Of a stretch of DNA of 64,000 nt, positions 42,940 through 50,721 are shown one piece after another. The translations under genes were made by a program, and so were the position numbers. Numbering within the stretch: the stretch's first letter is position 1; each line of letters begins with the position of its first letter. This DNA is from Aureimonas sp. SK2 (GTDB taxonomy: Bacteria; Pseudomonadota; Alphaproteobacteria; Rhizobiales; Rhizobiaceae). A model generated the notes under the pieces. It had not been told where the DNA came from, ran no database searches, and worked only from the letters and a program-made list of their open reading frames with translations. The stretch covers positions 143,606 through 207,605 of the forward strand of contig NZ_JAPZDS010000009.1 of the NCBI RefSeq assembly GCF_029813115.1, written 5' to 3'.

Positions 42940-42952
42940 GTGCAACTTTCCA
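42940..42952 (-). promoter_or_regulatory. TGGAAAGTTGCAC element
   Basis: Minus strand TGGAAAGTTGCAC, related to the TCGAAAGTTGCGC elements at 7460, 11864 and 19687. A GCCGGC follows within the next 12 bases, so it combines features of both element families. Confidence 0.35.
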
Positions 42953-43014
42953 GCCACGCGGTGAGCCGGGGCAACGCTCACCGCAAGGCCGGAGTAATGC
43001 CCGTAAACCGCCCC

Positions 43015-43374
43015 CTACGCCCCCGACGGACCTTCAGAGGCCGCCCAGTAGCGGCGCTCTGCGTCAGCGCGACGGCGACGGGCCTTGGCCTCGTCCGGCA
43101 GCGTGTAGAGGGACAGCCGCTCGAAGGATTCAGCCGGGTCGAATCCCTGCTTCTTCAGGACTCCGTAGGCGGTGAGCATGAGCCGCTGGTACGAGGCCGC
43201 CTCAGGGCTGTCGGGCTTCCGTTTCGCGGCGCCCGCCATCTTCCGGACGGCGACTGCCAACGACTGGATGACGGCCCGCGTTTCCGGTGCGCCGCGCGGC
43301 GCGTCGGCTGCCGCCTTGGCCTTCAGCCGGGCGCGGTAGCGTCGCTGCTCCATCGCATGTTTCGACGTCGTCAT
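43015..43374 (-). CDS. Basic hypothetical protein
   Basis: A 119-residue basic, helical protein (QRRYRARLKAKAAADAPRG) with a C-terminal LPDEAKARRRRADAERRYW. Possibly nucleic-acid binding. No family recognised. Confidence 0.55.
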   Translation of the reverse strand: MTTSKHAMEQRRYRARLKAKAAADAPRGAPETRAVIQSLAVAVRKMAGAAKRKPDSPEAASYQRLMLTAYGVLKKQGFDPAESFERLSLYTLPDEAKARRRRADAERRYWAASEGPSGA

Positions 43375-43430
43375 CTTCCCGGCCCTCCCTCTCACCTCGT
43401 GAGTATGGGCGGCGGGGGTGCAAGGGACGA

Positions 43431-43826
43431 TCAGGCCGACGGGGTCGTCAGTCGCTCCGCCGTAAGCACCTTCGGCCGGAGCGTCCCGGTCTTCGCCCGG
43501 ATGCGAGCCGTCGAGGCAACGCCGGGGCGACCGGGGAAAGCCTTATGCACGGCACGCTGAATTTCATCCGCCCCCGGCCCGTCGACGGCCAACAGAAGGA
43601 TCGCCGCGTCGGCCAGCGCCTCTCGGATCGCGGCGTCGGATGCCTCCGGCCGTCCGGCGGCCTTCGCCTCCTTGGCCCTCGCGCGCTGCCGCCTCTTGCT
43701 CTCCCGGTCGTACGCCGTCCTGTCGGCTGGCGACAGTTCTCGCACCGTCGGCTTTGCCCCCGCCTTCAGCGCCTTGTAGAGGGCCGCCAGCGCCTCGGTC
43801 TGCGGGTCCTTCGTCGTCTCGGTCAT
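43431..43826 (-). CDS. Basic hypothetical protein, paralogue-like
   Basis: A 131-residue protein with a helical, basic middle (ESKRRQRARAKEAKAAGRP) and a region DAAIREALADAAILLLAVDG. Its overall pattern (basic helix, then acidic hydrophobic helix, then KAFPGRPG) loosely resembles the previous gene, so they may be distant paralogues. Confidence 0.55.
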   Translation of the reverse strand: MTETTKDPQTEALAALYKALKAGAKPTVRELSPADRTAYDRESKRRQRARAKEAKAAGRPEASDAAIREALADAAILLLAVDGPGADEIQRAVHKAFPGRPGVASTARIRAKTGTLRPKVLTAERLTTPSA

Positions 43827-43852
43827 GTCGTCCTCCCTGTCGGCACATCTTC

Positions 43853-43881
43853 AGCGTGGGGCGCCGGCAGGCAAAACGCAA
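43853..43881 (-). promoter_or_regulatory. CACGCT-class promoter element
   Basis: Minus strand: TTGCGT, 17 bases with GCCGGC, CACGCT, 27 bases before ATG 43826. Confidence 0.6.
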
Positions 43882-44304
43882 CCTGTCGTCGGACATGTCC
43901 GACACGAAAAAAGTCGGCCCTGGAACGGGCTTCATTCCCTCCGGGAGAGACCCTCCCTGTTCGTCGGCGAACGCGCGAGCGAGGATCCCATCAGCGCGGA
44001 GCGCGAAGGCTTCCGGCGGCGCGAGCGGGAGACCTCCTTCGCGGGAGCGTCGGCGACACCTCGCGGAGAGGGGGACGACGGGGAAGGGTCGGACGACCTG
44101 CCGCGCAGCGGGAAAGGCGCGGGGCGCGACGGGAAGGGGCGGGGCGGTTCTCGTCGGCACGGCCTTGCCCAAAACCCCGCGAAGCGGCACGGCAATCGAG
44201 AGACCCTCGCGGAGCGGCTGTCGGCTGGCTCGCGCGTCGGGATCCTAAAGGCGCGAGCGGGAGGACTCCTGCACGGGGAGAATCCTACAGGGGCCAGAGC
44301 CCTC

Positions 44305-44600
44305 GTTGACTCATACTTAGTATCGTCCAGACGGGTCGGTCAAAAACCCCCGGTTTTCTGCGTTTTTCGAGGGCATTTGAACGCGCATCGCACGGAACTG
44401 ACTCCTTTTCGTCGCGCATCGCACGGAGTCGCGAGCGGGTTCGAGGAGCGCGGGGTCGGCATGCCGCCGGAGGTCCGGCGACCGCCCGCCGGCGGAGCGT
44501 CCGTTGTCTCATACTTAGTATCGTCCGAGCGGAATGTTGACCGCGCCGCGTTCTGCCTTCCTTTCTGGGAGGTATTTGAACGCGCATCGCCCGACCCCTC
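44305..44600. other. Candidate replication origin with direct repeats
   Basis: Upstream of the initiator gene a 24-base element (GTTG-[A/T]-CTCATACTTAGTATCGTCC) occurs at 44305-44328 and 44503-44526, each followed downstream by TTTGAACGCGCATCGC. CGCGCATCGC occurs three times (44382, 44413, 44581); two copies extend to CGCACGGA. The core ATACTTAGTAT is a near-palindrome. The layout is iteron-like: repeated binding sites just before a Rep_3-type gene. About 700 bases (43900-44709) hold no gene. Confidence 0.6.
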
Positions 44601-44709
44601 TGCCATTTGGACGCGAGTTGCCCCGTCAGCCTTGCGCCGAGCTTCGGCTCGATCCAGCATTTCAATGCGCCCTCGCAAGAGCGCGCGACGGAATGGGGAG
44701 CGGAAGGCA

Positions 44710-46635
44710 ATGGGCATGCGGGCACTGGGAACTCAGCGCAAGGCGACGACACGGTACGTGCGCCTAGAGAACGCGGGCGTCGCCCTTGTCGAGGCCGAGG
44801 GCCTGGAGGTCGGCAAGCGCGAGCGCGGCCTGTTCCCGCCCGCGGCGGGCGGCAGTTTCAAGGAGGCGTTCAAGGACCACGCGTCCTTCCTCCGTGTGTC
44901 GCCGACGTCGCCGCGCCCGGCGGAGATGCTGGACCACATCACCGTGTCCGGCGGGACGGCGCTCACGGCGCAGGACTGGGCCATCCACGAGATCCTGATG
45001 TCGGCCGCCTACGATGCCGCCACCAATCCGGTGATCCCCGGCGACGAGGCCCAGATCGTCGGCGGCGAGATGCAGGTCCGCATGGGGGATCTCCTCGTTG
45101 CCCTCGGGCCGAACGCGCGGCGCAAGAACGTGCTCAAGTCACTCCGCGCGCTCCGGATGACCGAGATCTCTTACGGCACGCCGGGCGGACGGACCTACGC
45201 CAACGTCCCCATGCTCGTCGGCTGGCACGAGACGGAAGAGGACGGCGAGGACTTCGTCGTCTTCATGCTCCCGTCGCCCATCTGGAGGCTTCTCACCAGC
45301 CAGCGCTCCTACGCCAATCTCGAGCTGCGCGCGCTAGCCGGAATGGCGACCCGCTACGGGATCTTCCTCTACCGCCACCTCGCGCTCCGCTTCGCGCGCG
45401 TCACTTGGAACCCGGACGCGCCGGACCACGAGATCGAGCTGACCCCCGAGGACGCCGCGAGGGTCATCGGCTTCGACGAGTCGCCCGTGGTCATGGGGCG
45501 CCTGACGACGGCCCTCAAGCGCGCCGTCGAGGACCTCGCGGGCAAGCGCGGCGGACGCGACCGCTCCGACGCCGAGGAGGTCGCCCGGCGCGGAGTCCGC
45601 GCCTTCGCCGTCGAGTACCTCGAACCCCGTCACCGCGTGGGGAAGGGCAACCCCATCGCCGCCTACCGCCTGAAGGTGACGACCCGCGCGCCGGAGCTGC
45701 ACCGCGGCCGCTCGAACGGCGTCTCTGCGCAACTGCGCCAGTACGTCGGCGCGCCCGACGACCCATGGCTGCGCGTCAACTCCCACGTCTGGGCGAAGGC
45801 GGCGACGTTGGCGTTCAAGCACAAGAGGGCGGCCATGGCTCCGTGGCTCTTCAAGGCGTGGCTCGTGGCGCTCGAAGAGGCTCTCGTCGCGGCTCCGGTC
45901 ACCCCCGAGTACGGCCGCCGTATGTGCCGAGGCGGACGGCTCCTCCGGCTCATTCGCGCCGAGGGACCGGACCGGGCGGCGTACGCCTTCGCTGTCGAGG
46001 AGATCGAGAACCCCGACCTGCTGGACCTCATTGAGATCGTCGGCACATACAAGGCCGGCGACATCGAGAAGGCGGCGGACGCGGCCAGACGGAAGCGCGT
46101 CGCCGACTGGAAGAACCCGGACCGCAAGCAGCGCATGAAGCCCCTCCCGAAGGGGCCGACGAAGGAGGAGCGCGAGGCCGCCGAGGCTGAGCGGAAGGCC
46201 GCCATCGTGGCCGAGCGGACGGCTCGGTTCGAGGGCGCGAACGTCGTCGAGCTGGACGTCCGGTTCGGGCGGGCGGAGGACGCGAAGATCACCGCCGAGG
46301 GGTTCAAGCGCTACGCCTGGCCCGGCTCCAGGAAGGTCGAGATCAGGCTGTCATACCGCGCCGGGGACAACATGCGCGTCGTCTCGGCGGGCTGGCACGC
46401 GGCGACGCCGGAGTTCCTCGAGGGGCTGGTCTCCACGCGGTCGGACGACTTCTCCGGCTACCGCCCGCTCTACGACGCGGAGGCCGTCCAGCCCGAGGCG
46501 GCACCGCCCAAGCCGCGTCGGCCGGGCTTTCTCCCCGGGAGCCACCAGCCGAAGTCGGCCGGCGTCGAGGTCATCACCTACCCGATGCCGACGGCTGCCG
46601 CCGTCGGGGCCCTGACCGACGACTGCCCTTTCTGA
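44710..46635 (+). CDS. Rep_3-like replication initiator
   Basis: A 641-residue protein; ATG 44710 has GGAAGG 4 bases upstream. Two winged-helix-like segments typical of Rep_3/RepB plasmid initiators are visible: GDLLVALGPNARRKNVLKSL with LRALRMTEISYGT, and SYANLELRALAGMATRYGIF / LYRHLALRFARVTW with a following ELTPEDAARVIGFDES. The protein is far longer than usual initiators (about 250-400), with a charged C-terminal extension rich in KPLPKGPTKEEREAAEAER-type sequence. Together with upstream direct repeats it points to plasmid-style theta replication of the phage, which is inferred. Confidence 0.75.
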   Translation: MGMRALGTQRKATTRYVRLENAGVALVEAEGLEVGKRERGLFPPAAGGSFKEAFKDHASFLRVSPTSPRPAEMLDHITVSGGTALTAQDWAIHEILMSAAYDAATNPVIPGDEAQIVGGEMQVRMGDLLVALGPNARRKNVLKSLRALRMTEISYGTPGGRTYANVPMLVGWHETEEDGEDFVVFMLPSPIWRLLTSQRSYANLELRALAGMATRYGIFLYRHLALRFARVTWNPDAPDHEIELTPEDAARVIGFDESPVVMGRLTTALKRAVEDLAGKRGGRDRSDAEEVARRGVRAFAVEYLEPRHRVGKGNPIAAYRLKVTTRAPELHRGRSNGVSAQLRQYVGAPDDPWLRVNSHVWAKAATLAFKHKRAAMAPWLFKAWLVALEEALVAAPVTPEYGRRMCRGGRLLRLIRAEGPDRAAYAFAVEEIENPDLLDLIEIVGTYKAGDIEKAADAARRKRVADWKNPDRKQRMKPLPKGPTKEEREAAEAERKAAIVAERTARFEGANVVELDVRFGRAEDAKITAEGFKRYAWPGSRKVEIRLSYRAGDNMRVVSAGWHAATPEFLEGLVSTRSDDFSGYRPLYDAEAVQPEAAPPKPRRPGFLPGSHQPKSAGVEVITYPMPTAAAVGALTDDCPF

Positions 46636-46673
46636 GGCGAGCTGCCCGGCGATCGTTACCCGTTAACCCTGCC

Positions 46674-46697
46674 GGCGCCCGCAACGAACCGGGCGCC
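46674..46697 (+). terminator. Hairpin after initiator gene
   Basis: GGCGCCCG and CGGGCGCC with an 8-base loop, 39 bases after the stop. No U-tract. Confidence 0.5.
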
Positions 46698-46842
46698 TAG
46701 ACGCCGTCCGCCGAGCCCGCTACGTCTGCCTTCACAACCCGGAGCCGCCCCATGCAGGACACCCTCTCGATACGCTGACCGCCGCCGCGCTGTCCCTCAT
46801 CGCACTCACGCGGTGAGCCGTATCTCGAGAGAGGAGACCTCC

Positions 46843-47169
46843 ATGCCGCCCCGCCGCCTCGGCGCACCGCTCCGCCGCCCGCTCGACATCCGCCGCCTCG
46901 CGGCCCAGACGCTGCTTAACGACTTGGAAGACGCGGCGCCCGCGCCCGCCGCCGACGCGGACCTCGTGACGTTGACGCGTTGGAGCGTCAGCGGGATGGG
47001 CGGCGTTGCGCACTTGATGGGCCTCGACGATTGGGGCCACGTGGTGGCCGTCCACATCCTCGCCATCGCGTCGGACGGCACTTGGGCGCAGCGCGTCGAC
47101 GGAAGCTACGTCCGGCTGGCCGACCCTTGGCCGCTGCCGCTGGCTCGCACCCCAGGAGACGCCCAATGA
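46843..47169 (+). CDS. Tandem paralogue family member 1
   Basis: A 108-residue protein; ATG 46843 has GAGGAG 8 bases upstream. The conserved pattern is a helical start, a W, then GMGGVAHLMGLDDWGHVV, and RVDGSYVRLADPWPL. It resembles the three genes that follow and, tentatively, the DUF6634-type family of Hyphomicrobiales. First gene of a coupled operon to 48171. Confidence 0.6.
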   Translation: MPPRRLGAPLRRPLDIRRLAAQTLLNDLEDAAPAPAADADLVTLTRWSVSGMGGVAHLMGLDDWGHVVAVHILAIASDGTWAQRVDGSYVRLADPWPLPLARTPGDAQ

Positions 47170-47537
47170 GCCGCCTCCCTCTGACCGAACTCGAACGCGC
47201 CGACCTCGAGGCGACGGCCTCGCTCTACGAGTCCGTCGTCGCCGACCTTCGCGACGTCCTCGCGCGCGGCTGGCCGTCGAAGGAAGAGCTGGCCGAGGCC
47301 GGGGCGCCGCTGCTCGACGCGTGGCTCCACTCCCTGCGTTCGGTGCCGAACCTGGAGGGGATGCCCATCGGTCATCCGCACCTGAAAGGTTGGACGCGCA
47401 CCTCGTCGCTGCATGCGCTCTGCGTTCGGGGCGGCGTCGCGCGGACGCAGAGCCGCTGGTACCGTCTCGGCGAGGCTTTCGTCGGTCCTGTCGGCGGAGA
47501 CGACGATCGCGTCTTCCCGACCTGCGAGGTGCGCTGA
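47166..47537 (+). CDS. Tandem paralogue family member 2
   Basis: A 123-residue protein and the clearest family member: helical N-terminus (LYESVVADLRDVLARGWP), then LDAWLHSLRSVPNLEGMPIG and GHPHLKGWTRTSSLHAL, ending ARTQSRWYRLGEAF. GHP, TSxL and SRWYRLG are the shared landmarks. Start overlaps the previous stop (ATGA). Confidence 0.65.
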   Translation: MSRLPLTELERADLEATASLYESVVADLRDVLARGWPSKEELAEAGAPLLDAWLHSLRSVPNLEGMPIGHPHLKGWTRTSSLHALCVRGGVARTQSRWYRLGEAFVGPVGGDDDRVFPTCEVR

Positions 47538-47878
47538 TGGAGTTCGACATCACGGACGACCAGCGGAAGATCCTGCTCCAGCAGGCGGCGCGCCACGAGG
47601 AACTCGCCGCCGCGCTGCGCGAGCTGGCCGAGTTCGGACGCCCGAGCGACGAACGCATCGCGACCGCTCCGGTCGTCGAGGGCTGGCGGTGGGACACGGC
47701 CGAATGCCTGACCGTGAGGGGGAGCTGGCACGACGGGCGCGACGGTCACATCGACGGCAACCTGGGTTCGGCGATCGCGAACATGCCTGACATGAGCGCG
47801 ATCCTGACGATCCGCGGGTGGTATCGCCTCGGCGTGCCGGACGACGTGCGCGCGCCGACGTCGGGAGCGGTCCAGTGA
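47537..47878 (+). CDS. Tandem paralogue family member 3
   Basis: A 113-residue protein from an ATG that shares a base with the previous stop (TGATG). Shared landmarks are LAAALRELAEFGRP, VEGWRWDTAECLTVRGSW, GHIDGN, and ILTIRGWYRLGVP. Copies differ enough to suggest old duplication. Confidence 0.62.
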   Translation: MEFDITDDQRKILLQQAARHEELAAALRELAEFGRPSDERIATAPVVEGWRWDTAECLTVRGSWHDGRDGHIDGNLGSAIANMPDMSAILTIRGWYRLGVPDDVRAPTSGAVQ

Positions 47879-48171
47879 TGCGCCTGTCGCCGCACCCCGA
47901 CGGTCTCCGCGACCGCGCCGCCGAGTTGGAGCGCATGGCGAGGGACCTCCGGCAGATCGCCGACGGCGACTGGCCGCCCGCCCACGAAGGCTTCCGTCTC
48001 GACGACTGGGCGCTCTCGGCCCGCCCGGTCGATGCGCTCGTCGGCATCCGGAGCGGCAGCGGCAAGCGGATCGTCACCCCGCAGTTGCTGGTCCTCGACG
48101 AGGAGCGCGGACTGGCCCGCTGCACGCATCGGACGTGGACTCTTGGACGCAAGAGCGAGGGCGACGCCTGA
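47878..48171 (+). CDS. Tandem paralogue family member 4
   Basis: A 97-residue member, again with a TGATG junction: ELERMARDLRQIADGDWP, LDDWALSARPVDALVGI, then ARCTHRTWTLG. It lacks the GHP landmark but keeps W, LVG and the RxWxLG end. Confidence 0.6.
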   Translation: MRLSPHPDGLRDRAAELERMARDLRQIADGDWPPAHEGFRLDDWALSARPVDALVGIRSGSGKRIVTPQLLVLDEERGLARCTHRTWTLGRKSEGDA

Positions 48172-48261
48172 TGCCCCTCATACGCCCACGCATAGCCAAC
48201 GCCTGACGGCATCCGGTCTCCGGCCGGGTGCCCGACACCCCGCAACGAGGAGACCGCCCTG

Positions 48262-48615
48262 ATGTCCGATAACCAGAACCGCGACGACCCGCTTGCGCCG
48301 TACCAGCACCTCCTGCGCGGCGCCTTCGACGTGAGCCCGCCTACGGGCTGGGAGCCGCTCGTGGCCCGGCTGCTCGCGCGCATCGAAGCCGCGCTCGCGC
48401 CCGAGGAGCGCGCCGAGTTCCGCATCTCGCAGGTGAAGGAGAAGTTCGCGCAGTTGAGGGTCTACCACAACGGCGGCGAGGCCATCGAAGCCCTCGTCGA
48501 CGAGGCGGACGCGGAGGCCCGGCGCACGTGCCAAGTCTGCGGGCAGCCGGGTCGCCGCCAGCCGGGCGGGTGGCTCGCGATCCTTTGCGACGAGCACAAC
48601 AAGAGGCAGTTCTGA
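48262..48615 (+). CDS. Phage protein with zinc-ribbon-like C-terminus
   Basis: A 117-residue protein. The C-terminal part RTCQVCGQPGRRQPGGWLAILCDEHN contains CxxC (CQVC) and a later C-x-x-H (CDEH), a common phage zinc-ribbon pattern. The N-terminal part is helical (LVARLLARIEAALAPEERAE). Start overlaps nothing; the next gene starts inside its stop. Confidence 0.68.
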   Translation: MSDNQNRDDPLAPYQHLLRGAFDVSPPTGWEPLVARLLARIEAALAPEERAEFRISQVKEKFAQLRVYHNGGEAIEALVDEADAEARRTCQVCGQPGRRQPGGWLAILCDEHNKRQF

Positions 48616-49751
48616 TGCGCCTCTGGATCTTGAGCGACCTCCATCTCCGTGACCGGGGCGAAGCCTTCCGCATTCCGGAGGCCGACGTTGCCGTCGTCGC
48701 GGGCGACATCGGCGAGGGTCTCGGCGACACCGTGCGCTGGCTCGCCGAGCGCGTCGGGCGCCGCATGCCCGTCGTGCTCGTTGCCGGGAACCATGAGTTT
48801 TACGGCTCGTCCGTCGCCGAACAGTTTCTGCTGGCGCGCCGGGTCATTGCCGAGGGCGGCGGCGAAGGCGTCCACCTTCTCGAAAACGAGGCCGTCGTCA
48901 TCGGCGGCACCCGGTTCGTCGGGGCGACGCTGTGGACCGACTACCGAGCGCGCGTCGGCGACAAGGTCGGGGCCGACGCGGATCGCGAGGTCGCGTGGAG
49001 CCAGGATGTCGCCGAGCGCTTGCTCATGGACCACTTCACGATCCGCGTCGGCGACGGGGCGGCGCGGCGTCGCTGGATGCCCCGCGACGCCGTGCAGGCG
49101 CATGCCCGGTCACGCGCGTTCATCGAGGGCGAGCTGGCGGTCCCGTTCGACGGGCCGACGGTGGTCGTCACGCACCACGCTCCGCACCCGGGCGCGGTGT
49201 CTCCGCAGTACGCCGGGTCGTCCCTCAATCCCGCTTTCGTGTCTGACCTGTCCGACGTCATTTCAGCCGGACGACCGGAGGCGTGGGTGTTCGGGCACGT
49301 CCACTCGAGCCACGACTACCATGTCGGCGACACCCGGCTCCTCTGCAATCCTCGCGGCTACGTGCAGGGCGGGCAGGTCGAGAACCCAGACTTCGATCCC
49401 CGCCGCGTCGTCGGCATCGAGAAGCGTCGGGATCCGGTGGCGGCCGTCGACGAGGCATGGTTGGCTCCCTACCGCGAGGAGATCGCGGAGACCGTGCGGG
49501 AGACCTACGGCGCGGCGACGTTCCGGGTGCTGGGCCACGTGCCCGTGCTCTGGTCGTCCTGGGAGTGCGACCATGGCGCCGTGCTCGTCGAGCTGCCCGG
49601 CGGCCGGCGCGAGTTCGTGATCGTCGGTGCGACGGCGCACGGCGGGGCGGTCGACCTGCGCGAGCGGGTCGTCGAGTACCGACGGACGGCGAACGCGACG
49701 GAGGCGCTCCTGCGGCTGCGGGAGGAGTCTTGCGGTGGGGGAGACTCGTGA
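48615..49751 (+). CDS. Metallophosphoesterase
   Basis: A 378-residue calcineurin-like phosphoesterase. All metal motifs are present: LSDLHLR (D-x-H), VVAGDIGEG (GD), VAGNHEFYG (GNHE), VVVTHHAPH (H) and VFGHVHSSHDY (GHxH). Likely acts on phosphate esters or nucleotides; the substrate is unknown. A C-terminal ~120-residue extension lacks motifs. Coupled to the zinc-ribbon gene by TGATG. Confidence 0.9.
   Translation: MRLWILSDLHLRDRGEAFRIPEADVAVVAGDIGEGLGDTVRWLAERVGRRMPVVLVAGNHEFYGSSVAEQFLLARRVIAEGGGEGVHLLENEAVVIGGTRFVGATLWTDYRARVGDKVGADADREVAWSQDVAERLLMDHFTIRVGDGAARRRWMPRDAVQAHARSRAFIEGELAVPFDGPTVVVTHHAPHPGAVSPQYAGSSLNPAFVSDLSDVISAGRPEAWVFGHVHSSHDYHVGDTRLLCNPRGYVQGGQVENPDFDPRRVVGIEKRRDPVAAVDEAWLAPYREEIAETVRETYGAATFRVLGHVPVLWSSWECDHGAVLVELPGGRREFVIVGATAHGGAVDLRERVVEYRRTANATEALLRLREESCGGGDS
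49724..49748. promoter_or_regulatory. Palindromic operator-like site, copy 3
   Basis: GGAGTCTT, 9 bases, GAGACTCG, at the end of the phosphoesterase gene just before the next start at 49751. Confidence 0.65.
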
Positions 49752-50050
49752 TGGGCGACGGGGAGGACGACATCCGGCTGCCGGAGGAGTCTCCGGTGGA
49801 GGGAGACTCCTCCGAGGAGGGCTGGCCGATGGTGCGCGCGCGGATGTTCGCCGCCGCGCGCGAGCGGGCGGACCGGACCATTCGGGAAAGCCGCGCCCGG
49901 CGGCAGGCGGCGCTTGAGGGGCAGCTTGAGGTGTACGAGCTGGGGCGCTTGATCCACGGGGCGGTGGAGGAGTCTCGCCAGCGTGGAGACTCCATGAGCG
50001 TGGAGGAGGCTCTCGGGATGCTCGCGGCGTTCGGTGAGACGAAGCATTGA
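49751..50050 (+). CDS. Hypothetical protein carrying two palindromes
   Basis: A 99-residue charged, helical protein (RMFAAARERADRTIRESRAR). Its coding sequence contains copies 4 and 5 of the 25-base palindrome, so DNA-level constraint may dominate part of it. Starts at TGATG after the phosphoesterase. Confidence 0.55.
   Translation: MGDGEDDIRLPEESPVEGDSSEEGWPMVRARMFAAARERADRTIRESRARRQAALEGQLEVYELGRLIHGAVEESRQRGDSMSVEEALGMLAAFGETKH
49786..49810. promoter_or_regulatory. Palindromic operator-like site, copy 4
   Basis: Perfect arms GGAGTCTC and GAGACTCC with a 9-base centre. Lies 62 bases after copy 3. Confidence 0.75.
49969..49993. promoter_or_regulatory. Palindromic operator-like site, copy 5
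   Basis: Perfect arms GGAGTCTC and GAGACTCC with a 9-base centre, 183 bases after copy 4 and 237 bases before the excisionase-like start. Confidence 0.75.
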
Positions 50051-50229
50051 CGAGGAAGTGCCGCAGGTTGCCTACGGCTATCAGAAGTAGAGTGCGGCGG
50101 ACGCCAAGCCCGCGAAGCCTTTGTCCGTCAACAAAGCCGACCGCGCATTTTGCAATGTTCTGGAACTCGACTTCGAAAAAAGTTCGATACCGTCGTTGAC
50201 GCCGCGACAGATACGGGGAACCATTCGGC

Positions 50230-50721
50230 ATGACCCAAGCGACGTACCAGCTAACTGTTGACAAGATCAGCGTCGACTTCGAGACGCTGACGAACCCGCA
50301 TCCGGACGCGCCGCTGTCGCTCGACGTCGCGGTGTGCCTGCCGGAGCTCGGCGGCAATGGGATCGAGCCGTCGGCGACGTGGTCGGTGAAGATGCTCCGG
50401 GGGGCGATCTCCCGTGGCGAGCTGCGGCCCATGCGGGTCGGGAAGAACCTGTTCGTGACGCGGGCCATCGTCCGCGAGTGGAGAGAAGAATGCCGCGTCC
50501 GAGAAAGCCAGCGCGCCTCTGGCTCGAGCCGGAGCGCCGCGACAAGTCGGGGCGCGTCAGCCATGCCGCCACTTGGGTCATCCGAGACGCCTCCGGCAAG
50601 CACCGCACTGGCTGCGGCGAGGATGACATTCTCGGCGCTCAGAGAGCGCTCGCGGACCACATCGCGCGCCAGCATGCCGACGCCGTCCCGGTCGCCAACA
50701 AGTCAGCCGACGGCACGCTGA
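50230..50721 (+). CDS. Excisionase-like HTH protein
   Basis: A 163-residue protein. The middle (ATWSVKMLRGAISRGELRPM followed by VGKNLFVTRAIVREWREECR) is the winged-helix pattern of excisionase/MerR-like DNA-binding proteins. Its last 77 codons overlap the integrase gene in another frame, a common arrangement for such genes in Hyphomicrobiales. It probably directs excision. Confidence 0.68.
   Translation: MTQATYQLTVDKISVDFETLTNPHPDAPLSLDVAVCLPELGGNGIEPSATWSVKMLRGAISRGELRPMRVGKNLFVTRAIVREWREECRVRESQRASGSSRSAATSRGASAMPPLGSSETPPASTALAAARMTFSALRERSRTTSRASMPTPSRSPTSQPTAR

Noticed and set aside
44305..44600. CRISPR array
   Set aside because: Only two to three repeats with unequal spacing; better explained as iteron or operator repeats.
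43825..44709. Long upstream extension of the initiator gene
   Set aside because: The extension covers the direct repeats and lacks protein-like sequence; ATG 44710 has a good ribosome site.
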